A program made the position numbers and the translations under genes. Below are positions 47,813 to 61,414 of a stretch of 64,000 bases of DNA, in pieces. The DNA lies in NCBI GenBank assembly GCA_037975125.1, contig CM075860.1:43745970-43809969 (forward strand), given 5' to 3'. This stretch comes from Latrodectus hesperus (taxonomy: Eukaryota > Arthropoda > Arachnida > Araneae > Theridiidae). The notes beneath the pieces were generated by a model. The model was not told the origin of the DNA. It saw only the letters and a list, made by a program, of their open reading frames with translations, and ran no database searches. The first letter of the stretch is position 1. Each line of letters begins with the position of its first letter.

Positions 47813-49146
47813 CCAAACCAATCGATTTCAGACCAAGAGAGATGGATGTTGCGACTTTACTATCTGCATCGATGCCTTTCTTAGTGGGTGCTTGGAAGTT
47901 TTCCGGGTTTCCTCCTTTGCGGCATGTGAATGCGGCAGACTGTGAGAAAAGATCTCCCTGAAAGAAACTGACACTGTAGCTAATAAGTCCACTAACAATC
48001 TTAGTCTGTATATTTCTAATACGCGGTGTCAAAACACCTGCAGTTTTTCAACTGTGCCTGGGATTGTATTTGGAACCTTCCATTCCGATGATAATGGTCC
48101 CGTCATTTAGCCAATTCTTGTGTTGTCCAAACGTGTATTTTTAATTATTTTTTAATAATTAAAAATATTTCGAAAATGAAAACTTTTTTCAACAAAATTA
48201 TTTTTTACAATAAAGAATCTATTGTGTGAATCTGTCCTGTTGCTCATCAATAACAGTTTAAAGTATGTGTTGATACATTAGAATATTTTCATTTTGAAAT
48301 GAACTTTTTAAGATGTAATATGAATTTCTTTAAGCGATGACCTTGTTTCTTATTTGTATAAAAGGTGTTATTTTCTATATTCTCTCTTGTGATAGTTTTC
48401 TAAAGGTCCTCCAATCTTAAATGTGCTGTCCGATTGATGAAGATGGTCCGTTGTGTTTATTTTTCGAAACATTCCAAAAGACTATGCTGAGACATCGCTT
48501 ACCCTCGCACGCAGGGAATCCGAGATGTTGATTAAACACTGCAGCATTCCGACAAATTAATGAACTGCGTCAGCGGTGGGGGTGGCACGTGTCATTTATT
48601 TCCAATCCCGTGGATCTTAGCGCAGGTGTGCAATTATGACCCGGATAAGACTTTCTCCCCCAGCCCCTTCCTGTCACCGGAGCGGAATATATGTGATGCA
48701 CTCCCTCCCCCGCATCCTTTCGTTCGGTTATCGGCTCCCAGATCATCACCGGGGCTCCCGATGCCAAATGGGGGCTTCGGCACCTGAGGGAGCGCCCCGG
48801 GGACATGGCAATCAGGCCGGCGGAAGGCAATTTGTTTTGGCGACTTCTTCTTTTCCCTCTTGGCTATCTTTCCGAATGGTTAGGCTGAAGTTCGTCCATT
48901 TTGGGACATTTTTTTGCGTTATCCTATTTGTAAGGACTGCTGAAGTGTGTTGCATTAGCCAGTAGTCATGGTCATCAGTAAAGGTGACTGCTCTGTTGTT
49001 GATTTATTCTAGATATTCAGTAATCATGTATCGCGTTCATGGTTCATGCATTTCTTTAAACACGAAGTCAACTTAATTTAATTGTTCGTTTGTTGCTTAT
49101 AAAAAATAACATTTTAAAAAAGGGACATTATGTGTGAATATAAATA
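47813..49146. other. No gene; GC-rich patch inside
   Basis: The stretch 48550-48850 is GC-rich with purine-pyrimidine bias. Its open frames on both strands (48560-48787, 48830-48570, 48636-48965) have no recognised domain, and the overlap of frames on both strands points to composition rather than coding. Confidence 0.5.
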
Positions 49147-49612
<466 letters not shown>

Positions 49613-49676
49613 ATATAAATACAAAATATTGGAAAATTTTTTGTAAAATGTTCCATGATCTTTAAATTTTTTTAAA

Positions 49677-49962
49677 TAACGGCGGCCGCTTTTTTGGATG
49701 ACTAACCCTTCGCCACAACAAGGTCGGAACCTGCAACACATTTGTCGCTACCCAGCGGGCACCTGTGAACCAAGTCACTGATGCGAGTAGCTTTAACCGC
49801 GCCATACCATCGCAAACCCGTTTATAGGGTGGGCCACATTGATACATCATCACAGAAGAATGGACAGAGTAACACAGAGAGAAAGCATGTCTGAACCTCG
49901 ATTCGAACCCGGAACCCACAGCTCAGGAGTCAGGAACGCTAACCACACAGCCATCGGACGGC
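49677..49962 (-). mobile_element. SINE family S1, minus strand, 11-bp target duplication
   Basis: Flanked by ATTTTTTTAAA at 49666-49676 and 49963-49973. Same body as the neighbour at 49322. B box complement 'GATTCGAACCCGG' near 49898, head complement 'CCATCGGACGGC'. Two copies of one family about 65 bp apart in the same orientation are separate insertions, judged by the duplication. Confidence 0.9.
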
Positions 49963-49975
49963 ATTTTTTTAAACT

Positions 49976-50165
49976 CAGTGAGTGGCACGACAGCTTATTG
50001 GGGAAGGCAAGGCCTACAGTGTCCACATCTGTTTTCCTGACTGATTCCTCTTGGGTGTGAAGCATATATTCCAGTTAAGGTGATCAGCCTAAAGCGAAAT
50101 ACCCAGTGTTTATAGTTTCCAAAGCATGCTTGGTACTCAGTTTTATGGACCTGATTAAGAAATGA
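49976..50165 (-). mobile_element. SINE family S8, minus strand, head missing
   Basis: 'GTGGCACGACAGC', 'ATCTGTTTTCCTGAC', 'GGTGTGAAGCATA', 'CCAGTGTTTATAG' and 'AAGCATGCTTGGTACTCAG' match 36860-37050 in order. The tRNA-like head seen at 37080 is absent. Confidence 0.7.
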
Positions 50166-50169
50166 AAAA

Positions 50170-52316
<2,147 letters not shown>

Positions 52317-52869
52317 CAGTGGGTGATCGGTTAACGAACAGTTCAGACAACGAACACATATTCGAATAATGAACTAAATAAATTCTGACCCCTTCTCGGG
52401 TCTCAGAACATGATATGCAGGGTTGCCAAACCCAATGGACCAAATATCGTTTTACATCTCTCTTGAATTACGTTGTTTGCTTCAATGTTCTATACTGGAA
52501 AAAAAGTTACAAAAGAATATATTAGCCAAAATACTCCATCAGTTTCAGTTCTGAACGAAATCCAAACCGAAACTGATTTCGTTTTGACCACCCTCCCTTC
52601 GTTCATTCGTTGAAGAAGTGGGAGGATGTCAGAGCAATGGTCTTATAATGGCAGTCAAACCAAGCCTATGTTAGTATGTTAAGAATCTTTACAACAACAA
52701 TGGTATTAATCACTTCTAGAAAAAATATGTTAAATAAAAGAAAAAAGCAATCGACATTGGATATGTTCTACAATGACCAATAAACAAAAAAATGAAAAGA
52801 ATTGATTAATATCCAAGACTATGCACATATGTATTATTTTTTTAATAAACTTACTGAGAAACTATACAT
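52317..52869 (+). pseudogene. pogo/Tigger-derived element P1, copy B, with transposase tail
   Basis: Begins CAGTGGGTGATCGG, like copy A at 22984, and follows it through 'AACGAACACATATTC', 'CAGGGTTGCCAAACCCAA' and 'TTGAAGAAGTGGGAGGATGTC'. The frame ending at TAA 52781-52783 reads '..KRKKQSTLDMFYNDQ', a basic stretch followed by a Q-x-x-L-x-x-F-Y box. C-terminal boxes of this PCNA-interacting type are known in pogo/Tigger transposases. Upstream frames are broken. The right terminal repeat is missing after about 52869. Confidence 0.75.
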
Positions 52870-52939
52870 CTTTTTTCAATTTAATTCTTAGGATATCCAG
52901 AAAAAATTAATCGATTTCAGAAAAAGATCTATGTTAAAT

Positions 52940-53065
52940 CGATGTGCGTTTAACGCACATTTCGGATAGCGAACATAGTAACGGAATATGAAAATTATCG
53001 TTTTCATATTAACCTTCCATAAACAATTATTGTTTATGGAAGATTAATATGAAAACGATAATTTT
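52940..53065. repeat. 75-nt hairpin and a related terminal-like motif
   Basis: 52991-53027 and 53029-53065 form a 37-bp inverted repeat with one mismatch (C/T, allowed as G-U in RNA) and a 1-nt loop. Just upstream, TGTGCGTTTAACGCACA (about 52940-52956) is an 8-bp inverted repeat. It is followed by 'TTCGGATAGCGAACATAG', which resembles the start of P1. The hairpin may be a fold-back MITE or the junction of two element ends. Confidence 0.8.
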
Positions 53066-53069
53066 AAAG

Positions 53070-53837
53070 CTTTTTAATCGATAATAAATATATATTTCTT
53101 AATATTAGTTACAAAGAACTGGAGTGAAATACGGTTTTGAAAAAAGTTTCTTTCATCTCAACATAATAATTGTCGACACAAATATAAAAAGTTGGTTCTT
53201 TTCTGGTTTTCGAATTCTATAACCTGAACTGTGATCTGCTGTCAGACTCCCCGGGCGATCTTTACACACTTAATTGCGCGGGGATTGTGGGGGCGGGGGG
53301 TTCCACAGATAATGGTGTGTCGTCTGGTGTGTTCCGCGGGAACTGCGATCCCAGACAATTCTTCCTCCGGGGATTTCGGTGCTCTGTTATTGGATGTAAA
53401 AGCAACAGATGGTATTGCCTTTTAATTGAGTTCCAGAATCCAGAAAGGAAATGAACTGACACCCGTATATCGTCGCGCACTCCCTTTCATTCCCGGAAAA
53501 CAGTTTCACAAAAGCTATTTTATAAAAGGAACATTTTCTTTTAAAGTGTCGTCTTATTTTCGAGTTTTTCTAAAACTGAATTTTATGCATTACGTTGCTC
53601 CTTACTCTTCCTTGAAAATTTATATTTTTTATTCATTTTTAAGTGAATTGAGCTTTATAAATCTGAATTTTTGTAATTTGTGAGTGCAATTCTTTCATAC
53701 AATAGTTGTTTATTTCCAAAAAACTTTGTGTTTGAATATTATTTAACTATTTAAAAATTTTCGTGTATTATGAGTAGGAAATTTCTTTGATTGAATACAT
53801 ATATTATGCTTGTTTGAATCTTTGTATTTTATTAGTT
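53070..53837. other. No recognisable gene
   Basis: The stretch 53225-53420 is GC-richer, with open frames on both strands (53231-53425, 53480-53262) that I do not recognise. The rest is AT-rich. Confidence 0.5.
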
Positions 53838-53849
53838 TAAAAATTTGAT

Positions 53850-54133
53850 GTTGTTGTCGTGGTCGTGTGCCAGCTAGGTATGACATTAAGGGGTGCGCTA
53901 CTCCACTTTTCCAACTGAACCATGTTTAGGTGTGGAGTCCGACTTCCTCAGTACACGCATGCCATTGGTGCACCTTTATAGGGTAGGCAACCATTCACAA
54001 CTTATTCATACAAGCAAAGGACAAAGACAGGATAGATAGAAAGTACATCATCCATGCCCGAACCGGGATTTTCGAACCCAGGACCTCCCTATCCGTAGCC
54101 AGGCATGCTAACCACTAGACAAGTTGGGCGGCG
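53850..54133 (-). mobile_element. SINE family S2, minus strand, 12-bp target duplication
   Basis: Flanked by TAAAAATTTGAT at 53838-53849 and 54134-54145. Reverse of 45529-45799: 'GGTGTGGAGTCCGACTTCC', 'TATAGGGTAGGCAACC', the B box complement region 'GAACCCAGGACC', and the head complement 'TAGACAAGTTGGGCGGCG'. Confidence 0.93.
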
Positions 54134-54145
54134 TAAAAATTTGAT

Positions 54146-54739
54146 ATTCCATTTATATTTTCTGAGTGTAGTAGTCTTAAAAAAAATCTACAATCTATTC
54201 ACATGCTAGTGAATTCGGCAATTTCTGATGAATGAAAAACGTATATTCTAATGTCAAGTGTTTAAAAATGTTTAATTGAACAGTTTCGAGAAATTAACTG
54301 ATACATATATTATTTTCTGAAATTCACATTGAGTTATCCCAGTAGCAAAAAAAAAAAAAAAAAAATCTTAATTCGAAATTCGAATAGGTCGAAATTAATT
54401 TTAGTCAGTTAGTGTAGCGAAAATATATATTTAATATTTTATCTCAAAAAGGCGCTTATATATATATTCCTTTTAATGACACAGCACCCGTTCTTTATAA
54501 GTGAAAACACTTTTAAATTCCATAGTTATAGTTATACATGCGCATAGTATGCTTTTTAGAGTCAAATATATGCTTAAATTTAGATTTAATTTGGGAGTAA
54601 TCTTCAGAAAATAACGATCGTAATTTTTAATTTGGTGAAAAAATGAAGATTTTGTTGATTGAGTAAATTCAATTCTATGTATTTATATGCTAATGATTTA
54701 ATTTTTATTCAAAATATTAGAATTAAGAGCTGGCCAGAA
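54146..54739. other. AT-rich, no recognisable gene
   Basis: Contains a poly(A) run (54345-54364) and nothing else I can support. Confidence 0.6.
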
Positions 54740-54939
54740 TTAACCATAAAGTGGCAGTTGCTGCCTCTGTCGTTATAGCTGAGATTCTGAGTGCACCACT
54801 TTATTTTAATTACCATTGTTTTAAAGTATCCATGACGTCAGGTTTCATCAACGTCACACATAATTAATTATGACATCGTATTGGGACGTGGTCGTAAATC
54901 CGACTTGTTGACAAATTTGCTGCCTCCCTTAAAATCGCA

Positions 54940-55477
54940 GGTTAATCTGTGGTTTGGGTACCCCTTTTCTTGCCAAATGGGCGATAGACGCGCCAAGCGT
55001 GGTAACCCTGGCTATTTCATCCTAAATGCACTCCTTGTGGCGCATGCTCATTAACAACTCTTTTGTTTCAGTATTCCTATTGGTCGCTAATTATTTTGAT
55101 TTTGAAATAACCGTAAAATTTAAAATTTGATGCACGACATTTTATTACCGTTGAATTTGCCCTGGAGGTAGTACGTGAGTTATTTATTTGTTTCTGCGTA
55201 TTTTTTATTAATTTTAAAAAATATGATAATTTACTCCATATTGTAGTGTATTTTTTGTTATACAATTCGTAAAATAACCATTGTTTGTGTTTTCGTTGCC
55301 ATACCAACGGTGAAATTCGTTAAAAACACGGATTTCGGTTCGTCGACATAGAAACGACGTTTTTGCGTAGTGTAGTGTCTCTCGGAGCATTCAAATCCGC
55401 GAGACAACGCGTAAAAACGCGCCAGTTGGCAACTTTTTGAAAATGCGCCAAGAAGGGACCCAAAGCACATTTTCACC
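54940..55477. mobile_element. 538-bp TIR element with 8-bp target duplication (hAT or Merlin type)
   Basis: Flanked by AAATCGCA at 54932-54939 and 55478-55485. The left end starts GGTTAATCTGTGGTTTGGGT. The right end, read in reverse, starts GGTGAAAATGTGCTTTGGGT, and both go on to CC..TTCTTG. These are imperfect terminal inverted repeats of about 30 bp. The interior has no transposase; the minus-strand frame 55479-55258 is not recognised. Ends beginning GG with an 8-bp duplication fit Merlin as well as hAT. Confidence 0.82.
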
Positions 55478-55603
55478 AAATCGCATTCTTCGACAAGGCG
55501 AATTTCATCATTGAATGATTGAGATTCGTCGTCGTCTGTTAATAAAACGATTTCTTACATGAAGACCAAAGCATCAGTTTGAGAAATCATTTTCCATTGA
55601 TTC

Positions 55604-55832
55604 ATTTATTTATTTATTTATTACATTACATAAATTCAGACTTGTATGCTTGATTCTTGAGATCCGCTTGTAAATCTTCGTCGATAATAGGACAAATAGC
55701 ACAATGACAGATGTACAACCACAGAAGAATAACGAAGAAAACACCCAGGGCCACGGTGGGAATCGAACCCACACTCCTACGCTCTCAAGCGATTAGCAGT
55801 GATGCCTTTGACCACTCAGCCACGGAGCGCCC
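55604..55832 (-). mobile_element. SINE family S3, minus strand, 11-bp target duplication
   Basis: Flanked by TCCATTGATTC at 55593-55603 and 55833-55843. Reverse of 25257-25479, with B box complement 'GGGAATCGAACCC' and head complement 'CCACTCAGCCACGGAGCGCCC'. The tail, on the minus strand, is (AAAT)n-like. Nested in family X; copy 1 keeps the empty site near 45370. Confidence 0.93.
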
Positions 55833-56058
55833 TCCATTGATTCTTGTCATTAATAGGTTGGCAATTGAAATGAAGAAAAAGCAAAATGAAAAAGACATGG
55901 CAAAACATCCACTGTATGATTAGCTTTAATGGGCAAGGACGATTTAAAATTCTAAAAATTTCATTAATTAATAGAATTCTGAATTAATGATTGCAATATT
56001 TGTAAGCAATCTCTTTTAAATCTTAAAACTAATGCCTTGCTTAAGCCAACATTAAAAA

Positions 56059-57462
56059 TTTTCTATTAATTGTTATTAAGTTACTGAATTTTATTTTTAT
56101 TCATTAATTTTTCTTAATTTGCAGATATATCAACAGGATTTTAAAGGGATAGTTTATGTTGTAATCTATTCCTGGCTGTATTTATCTGAGTAATTGTTAG
56201 TTTGATGTATTAAAAGTTTAATCAGCTCTTAGACCATTAGAATAACAAATTTATCTTCATTAAAATATAATAGACATTAATATTTTTCTCTTATTTATGC
56301 TTTTGTTTGTTTTAAATTTAAATTTTTTTTCTTTTCGATTTTAATAATGATAAAAATAAATTTTTATATGTACAATTAATAGGTATAGATATTCGTAAGT
56401 ATAAGATTTTGTTGATTTGTTTTTAAAAAAATTAGAGGTTTATCATTAAACGAACACCAATTTCGAAATTTTCACTTTAAACTTTAAAAAAAAAAGCAAA
56501 CGATTTTACTTCATCACTTTCAGATTAGATTGGAGACAAAAGGGAGTAAAAATATACGAAACAATAATCCCCGCAACATAATAAACACCCAAACTATTTC
56601 AGAGAAAGAAGAATATCCCCTACTTTCGGGGGCAAGGGATTTAAGGAACCGGATGTACGATTCAATTCCGACCATTTTCAACCCCACTCCCTTATTGGAC
56701 GAAATTGCGGGAACCTCACCCGAAAATGAGGAAGTAGTTAATGACGGAAACCAACGGGCGGAAGCTAGCACTTTTGTTTTCCTTCATCCAGGTCTCTGCC
56801 ACCCACCTAGGCTGCCATCCCCCACCCCCTCTGCCATGAACCCGCCCTTCGGAATCGAAATTTAGAGAGCTGCCGAGAAAATGGCAGTACCTTGCCGCTG
56901 CACAATTGGTTTGTTGATAAGGCGGCTTATCCTCCTGTAGCAGAGAGAAACATCGTTTAGAAATTTGTTTGCAGGGGCTTTTGTGGGGCAGCGAAGGGCG
57001 CGATAACCCGATTTTGTGTGACTGGGGCGCTGGCAGGAAATCTGATTCTAAGCGTTGGGAATGGGGGAGGAGGGGGACAGAGAAGTTATGATTTGCGCTT
57101 GTGTTCGCAGATTTCGGGAGAATTTCCTGATCCAGTTTGTTGTTGGATGTTTTGGGGAAAGAGTGTAAAGGGGTAGATTTATCAAGCTTATGTTTGTGCT
57201 ATCGATTCGCCCCGTTTTGTGCTGTATATCTTGGAGGGAATCGCCCCTATGTTGCTCCCTGGTGTAATAGGCTTCGCTTTTTATGAATGCAAGCGATAAG
57301 GAAAGCGTTTCCTTGGAGGTGGAGGTTGTGAAAGTTTTGGGGAAGATAGGGAGGTTTTGATATAGCCATAAATTTTGAATTTCTTTTTTTCTTTTTCAAA
57401 AATGTTCGGCATCAACTTTTTTTTAAATGGTATCAGTTTTTAGATTAAGGACCATAATTGTA
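56059..57462. other. AT-rich then GC-rich island
   Basis: 56060-56520 is AT-rich. 56560-57370 is GC-richer than the surroundings, with GATAAG/CTTATC words (about 56915, 57295) and a GGCGCGATAACC site near 57000. The open frame 56530-56865 has no recognised domain. This is the longest such island in the window, possibly regulatory. Confidence 0.5.
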
Positions 57463-57625
57463 TTTTAGCAAAAGGTAACTCTTTCACATTCGAAAGGCAC
57501 TGGGTTCGATTCTAGGGAATATGTGAGAATCGACGTAGACTTAGTTCATGAATCCGTGCAGGTTATGAGAAAGGGTGTGTGTGAGTTGCAGCTTCAAGAG
57601 GTTCATAAAAGTGTAATTCTTACTT
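57463..57625 (+). mobile_element. SINE-like fragment, tRNA-derived
   Basis: A B box 'GGGTTCGATTCTAGG' near 57501 with a degenerate A box upstream and a body ending around 'GAGTTGCAGCTTCAAGAGG'. Family assignment uncertain, closest to S5. Confidence 0.4.
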
Positions 57626-57629
57626 TAGC

Positions 57630-57870
57630 TGAGCCAGCAGGTGAATTTGCGTAATTTAGAAGCAGGAACTAAGCAGAGGACCTCCAGACTTGCCCTGTCA
57701 ACCCCAGAGGTATCATTTCACTTGGAGGTCATTGCAATCATGACAAATTTTACGTGTCCCAGCTGATATTAGCGAACACAATGGGTCTTCTTTTGTGAAG
57801 GGATTTAGACTCATTACCTTCCCATAACGAGAGCGAACACCCTTACCAACCAGGCCCCATCGTAGCCTTT
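57630..57870 (-). mobile_element. SINE family S4, minus strand
   Basis: 'CCAGAGGTATCATTTCACTT', 'GGAGGTCATTGCAATC' and 'GGGTCTTCTTTTGTGAAGG' follow the S4 order. The head complement 'CCAACCAGGCCCC' is at the right end. Degraded relative to 24159 and 47278. Confidence 0.7.
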
Positions 57871-58043
57871 TCATGGGATCTAATAACCACTGCTGAAGTG
57901 GTGAAAAGTCTGCCATCTCAGGTGTTGCCCTCATCATTTGATCTGGGTTAAAAACAATACAGGCGGTTATACATTGCAGCGTCGGAATTTCGGAAACAGT
58001 GTGACCTCCAAATATATCATGATAAGTACTAGTTTTTCTTAAA

Positions 58044-58275
58044 GGCCACACGTGCCGTATAATCCAGGATGTCGAATTCTGAATTTGGTGGGTCTTTTTT
58101 GGCGGATTTTCATATGTATGAGGTAATCTGGTTTTTATTGCATCAAGATATGGAGACCTATAAGAATTATGCAGAAAATTCTATTTTGGCAACCCTAGTA
58201 TATACGTCATCTTGGCAACATTTCTTCGCCCAAAAAAGTCAGAATTTAGCACACTGGATTATACGGCATGTATGC
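58044..58275. mobile_element. hAT-like MITE, family M1, copy 2
   Basis: Left GTGCCGTATAATCCAGGATG and right CTGGATTATACGGCATG are inverted repeats. The interior shares 'TTTGGCGGATTTTC', 'CAGAAAATTCTATTTTGG' and 'ATCTTGGCAACATTTCTTC' with copy 3. No target duplication recognised. Confidence 0.78.
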
Positions 58276-58730
58276 ATTTTAATGTCCTGTTGAAAATGTG
58301 CATAGTAATTTACTAATAAAAATTATTTTTAGTTATTTAATTAATCATTGTATGTTAATTATGCATTAATTATGATAAACTCCATCGAACGTTTCCAAAA
58401 TACATTATGAATACGTTTATCGTGATTATGCTTGTGCAACAGTGGCTTGATTACGTTTGTCCAGGCAGGAGGTTGCAGAAGAGATAATTCGATAGATTGT
58501 GTAGGGCTCCCACGCGCAGAACCGAAAGATCATTCTTCAACAGTGGTTGCATCCTGTTGGTTTACATACCAGAATCTCAATATCTGAATCACAACAAGTC
58601 CTCGCTGTTAACATCTTGGCTCTGCGGCAGTCAGCGTCGCAGCTTGAAGCTACTGTAAGGCTTCTTGAAACATACAAAAAATATCGAAGTGTTGAGTGAC
58701 CGTCAGCAAATTTTATTGCGCCCAGTCCTG
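58276..58730. other. No recognisable gene
   Basis: AT-rich to 58400, then mixed. The minus-strand frame 58746-58537 has no recognised motif. Confidence 0.5.
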
Positions 58731-58732
58731 AA

Positions 58733-58965
58733 TTAGGCTCTACCACTCAGGTGGGAATCTTCGTCATTTGAAGCAGGGACCAAGTAGAAGATCCCCGAAT
58801 ACTTGGTCTGTTATTCCCAGAGATATCATTTCACTTGGAAGACATTGCGACCACGTCCTATTTAACGGGTCCTAGCCCCTTTCATTGAACACATCGGATC
58901 TTCGGTCAAGTCGGGATTCGAACTCACTGTCTTTCAATAATGACAGCCTGAAGTGTTATTGAAAA
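58733..58965 (-). mobile_element. SINE family S4, minus strand
   Basis: 'TAGGCTCTACCACTCAGG', 'AGATATCATTTCACTTGG', 'AAGACATTGCGACCACG' and 'GATCTTCGGTCAAGTCGGG' then the B box complement 'GATTCGAACTCAC', in S4 order. The head beyond 58950 is lost. Confidence 0.75.
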
Positions 58966-59034
58966 GTAATATGTCGCATTTACTTATTGCTAGAAAAAAT
59001 CCTTAAAATATTTTGATAAATATACTGCGCAAAA

Positions 59035-59108
59035 TGTTAAGCCAACTTTCCTTTTCCCGGGTTCAAACCGCTAGCCTTGCATTCCGGGTACACAGAGCAG
59101 GATTTCTG
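59035..59108 (-). mobile_element. tRNA-like SINE head fragment
   Basis: Minus-strand B-box-like 'GCGGTTTGAACCCGGG' only. Too short to assign. Confidence 0.3.
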
Positions 59109-61414
59109 TTCTAGAGTATGAGGAATCGGTGAAGCTAAAATACGTAAGAAATTTTAATTTATTGAGTTGTTGTATAGTTATATTTTGAATGTTTTAATAC
59201 GATTTTTTTTTTTGTTTTGTCAGAGAAATGGTAAAGATCGAATTTATTTTATTGATCAAACCCATTTGACTTATTACTTTTCAGTATTTTCAAATCCATA
59301 TTCATTATCTGGTATTTTAGAAGCTTAAAATGTTAGAAAGAAATGAACAATAATAAGGTTTTAGGGGGAATAAAAATCCAAAAATATGTTTAAAATGATT
59401 AAAAATTTTAAATAATTGCTAACAATACATACAAACCAGTTTAGATTATAAATCGTTATTTGCAACGATATATTTTTTTAAAATCTAATTATAACAGGAA
59501 ATATAACTAAGGAAATTTTTTTTTATTTATTTTTTTTTACATTCTGAATTTTGTTCCATTTATTAAATGGTAAAAAATTCTCATAGAGAGAGATTAGACA
59601 TTTCGAGGACAGAAAATTTTTTAACTTTATTTCATTATTTAAAAAATAAATAAATAATCATCCGAGAGATTTATAAATAATTATTAATTAATTGCTATTT
59701 GGTTGAAATAAGTACTAAGTTATTTAGGTATCTAGGTTCAGCTGTTATATAAAATGGAACACGCTTGGAATTAAATTTTTTGATTTCTTCAAGATAACAA
59801 AAATTTAACCTTAAATAGCATTCTGAAAAACTATGCGAGTGTGTGTGCTTATTACTTTAATCACCCATTTATTCTGTTCACATATGCAACAGGTTAGTGC
59901 AAATGAAAAGAAATAATAATTAACCAAACGATTTCATAAGATTCAACAATATGAAATTAGGAACTGTCAAACTTGTTTCTGAAAAATTCACATTTAAATA
60001 CAAATGCGGATATCATTACTGATTCCATATCTTTTGTTAAACAAAATTGTATATTTTCTGTTAAGGTTTTCTACTTCCAAGTTCAATTATAATTCTTACG
60101 TCATTCCATTTCAAAACAATCATTATTATATCCTGCATTCCTGTTTAGTTTTCTTTTTCTTGTTTCGAGATGTTTTTATTGGAAATATATATGAAATTCT
60201 CTCTTTTTCCGCTTGACATCTTTACGCCAGATTCCATTTTGGTCCATATGGTTTTCATGAATTCTTTTTTTTTTTATGTTTTCTGTTTATTTATTTTTTT
60301 CCTCTTCTGAGAAGAAAACAAAATAGAATTCCTCAACCATTTTCTATATATTTCCTGATTAAAGCAGAATAATAGAAAATATATCTATAAATAGGTTATT
60401 TCTACAGAGATTAATTTTTAAATTTAACAAAGAAGTATATGCTTTAAAATTAAAATAATTTAACTTGTCGAAAAATGAATTCTGTATTTTATTGTTTAAA
60501 AAGCTAATTTATTGCTCGTTGTTGAATAAATTTTGACAAAATACTATCAAATTTCATTCAACTTTGACACAATTAAAAAAAAAAATACTAAATTTGGTAG
60601 CAAAGGGAAATATTTTGGAATTTCTCAAGAATAAGAAGTTTGGAATAAATTAGAGTTTATTATAAATTTATTTTTAAATTAATTTATGCATCTTAAAATT
60701 AGGCTTTGTTAATTTTGTAAATGAATTTTCATGATTCCTTTATCATTTAAAAGATGCAAAATTTAATTATGATCAGTTTTATTAATAAACCAAAACTTTG
60801 TTTAGAGGTACATGATAGTAAATTTTATGTTAAAAAAGTGTTTAAGTAATTTATGAATATTTTAATAAAAAAGTATTGCTTTCATAAAATTATTATTCAA
60901 ATTATTTGAAATAATAAAACTCATCTCATAAAAAAATGTTGAAGTCAGAAAAGCATGTGAAAGAAAAAGTTATACACTATTTATTCAAAATGCTTGTATA
61001 TTATACAACGCTTTTGTTTTCTAAAAATTCTATATTTAATTATTCAAATTATGTATTGCTTCGTACTTGTGTATTAAAAAATAATCATACTGCGAAAATA
61101 TTTTTTAAAGTTTTTCTTTTGATAATTTTAAGAAGAGTTCCATAGTCCTATATATATTATTTATTTTCGAATATCGAAATTAATCAAATAGTATTAAAAA
61201 AAAAAAGAATAGAAATATCATTCAATCAAACACTAAGCCAAAATGAGACGGTAATTTCAAAACGAAAAAGGAAACAAAAGTATTAAAGAAAATTTTAAAT
61301 AATGACAAAATTATCAGAACTCAAAATTTACGTATTTAGAACAATCCGCCATTTTTCTTTGAATCTGAAATTTTCATTATAAGTTGTAGTTATAAATGCC
61401 GAAGCTGTAATAAA
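59109..61414. other. AT-rich gene desert
   Basis: Extremely AT-rich; short low-complexity frames only. Confidence 0.7.

Larger units (their letters stand above)
54740..56058 (+). repeat. Repeat family X, copy 2, with two nested insertions
   Basis: Pieces 54740-54939, 55478-55603 and 55833-56058 line up with copy 1 (45060-45528) once the element at 54940-55477 and the S3 SINE at 55604-55832 are removed. Ends 'CTTAAAACTAATGCCTTGCTTAAGCC', whose reverse starts copy 3. Confidence 0.78.

Noticed and set aside
48560..48965. Three overlapping frames on both strands in a GC-rich patch
   Set aside because: Open frames on both strands are expected in GC-rich DNA, and none shows a known domain.
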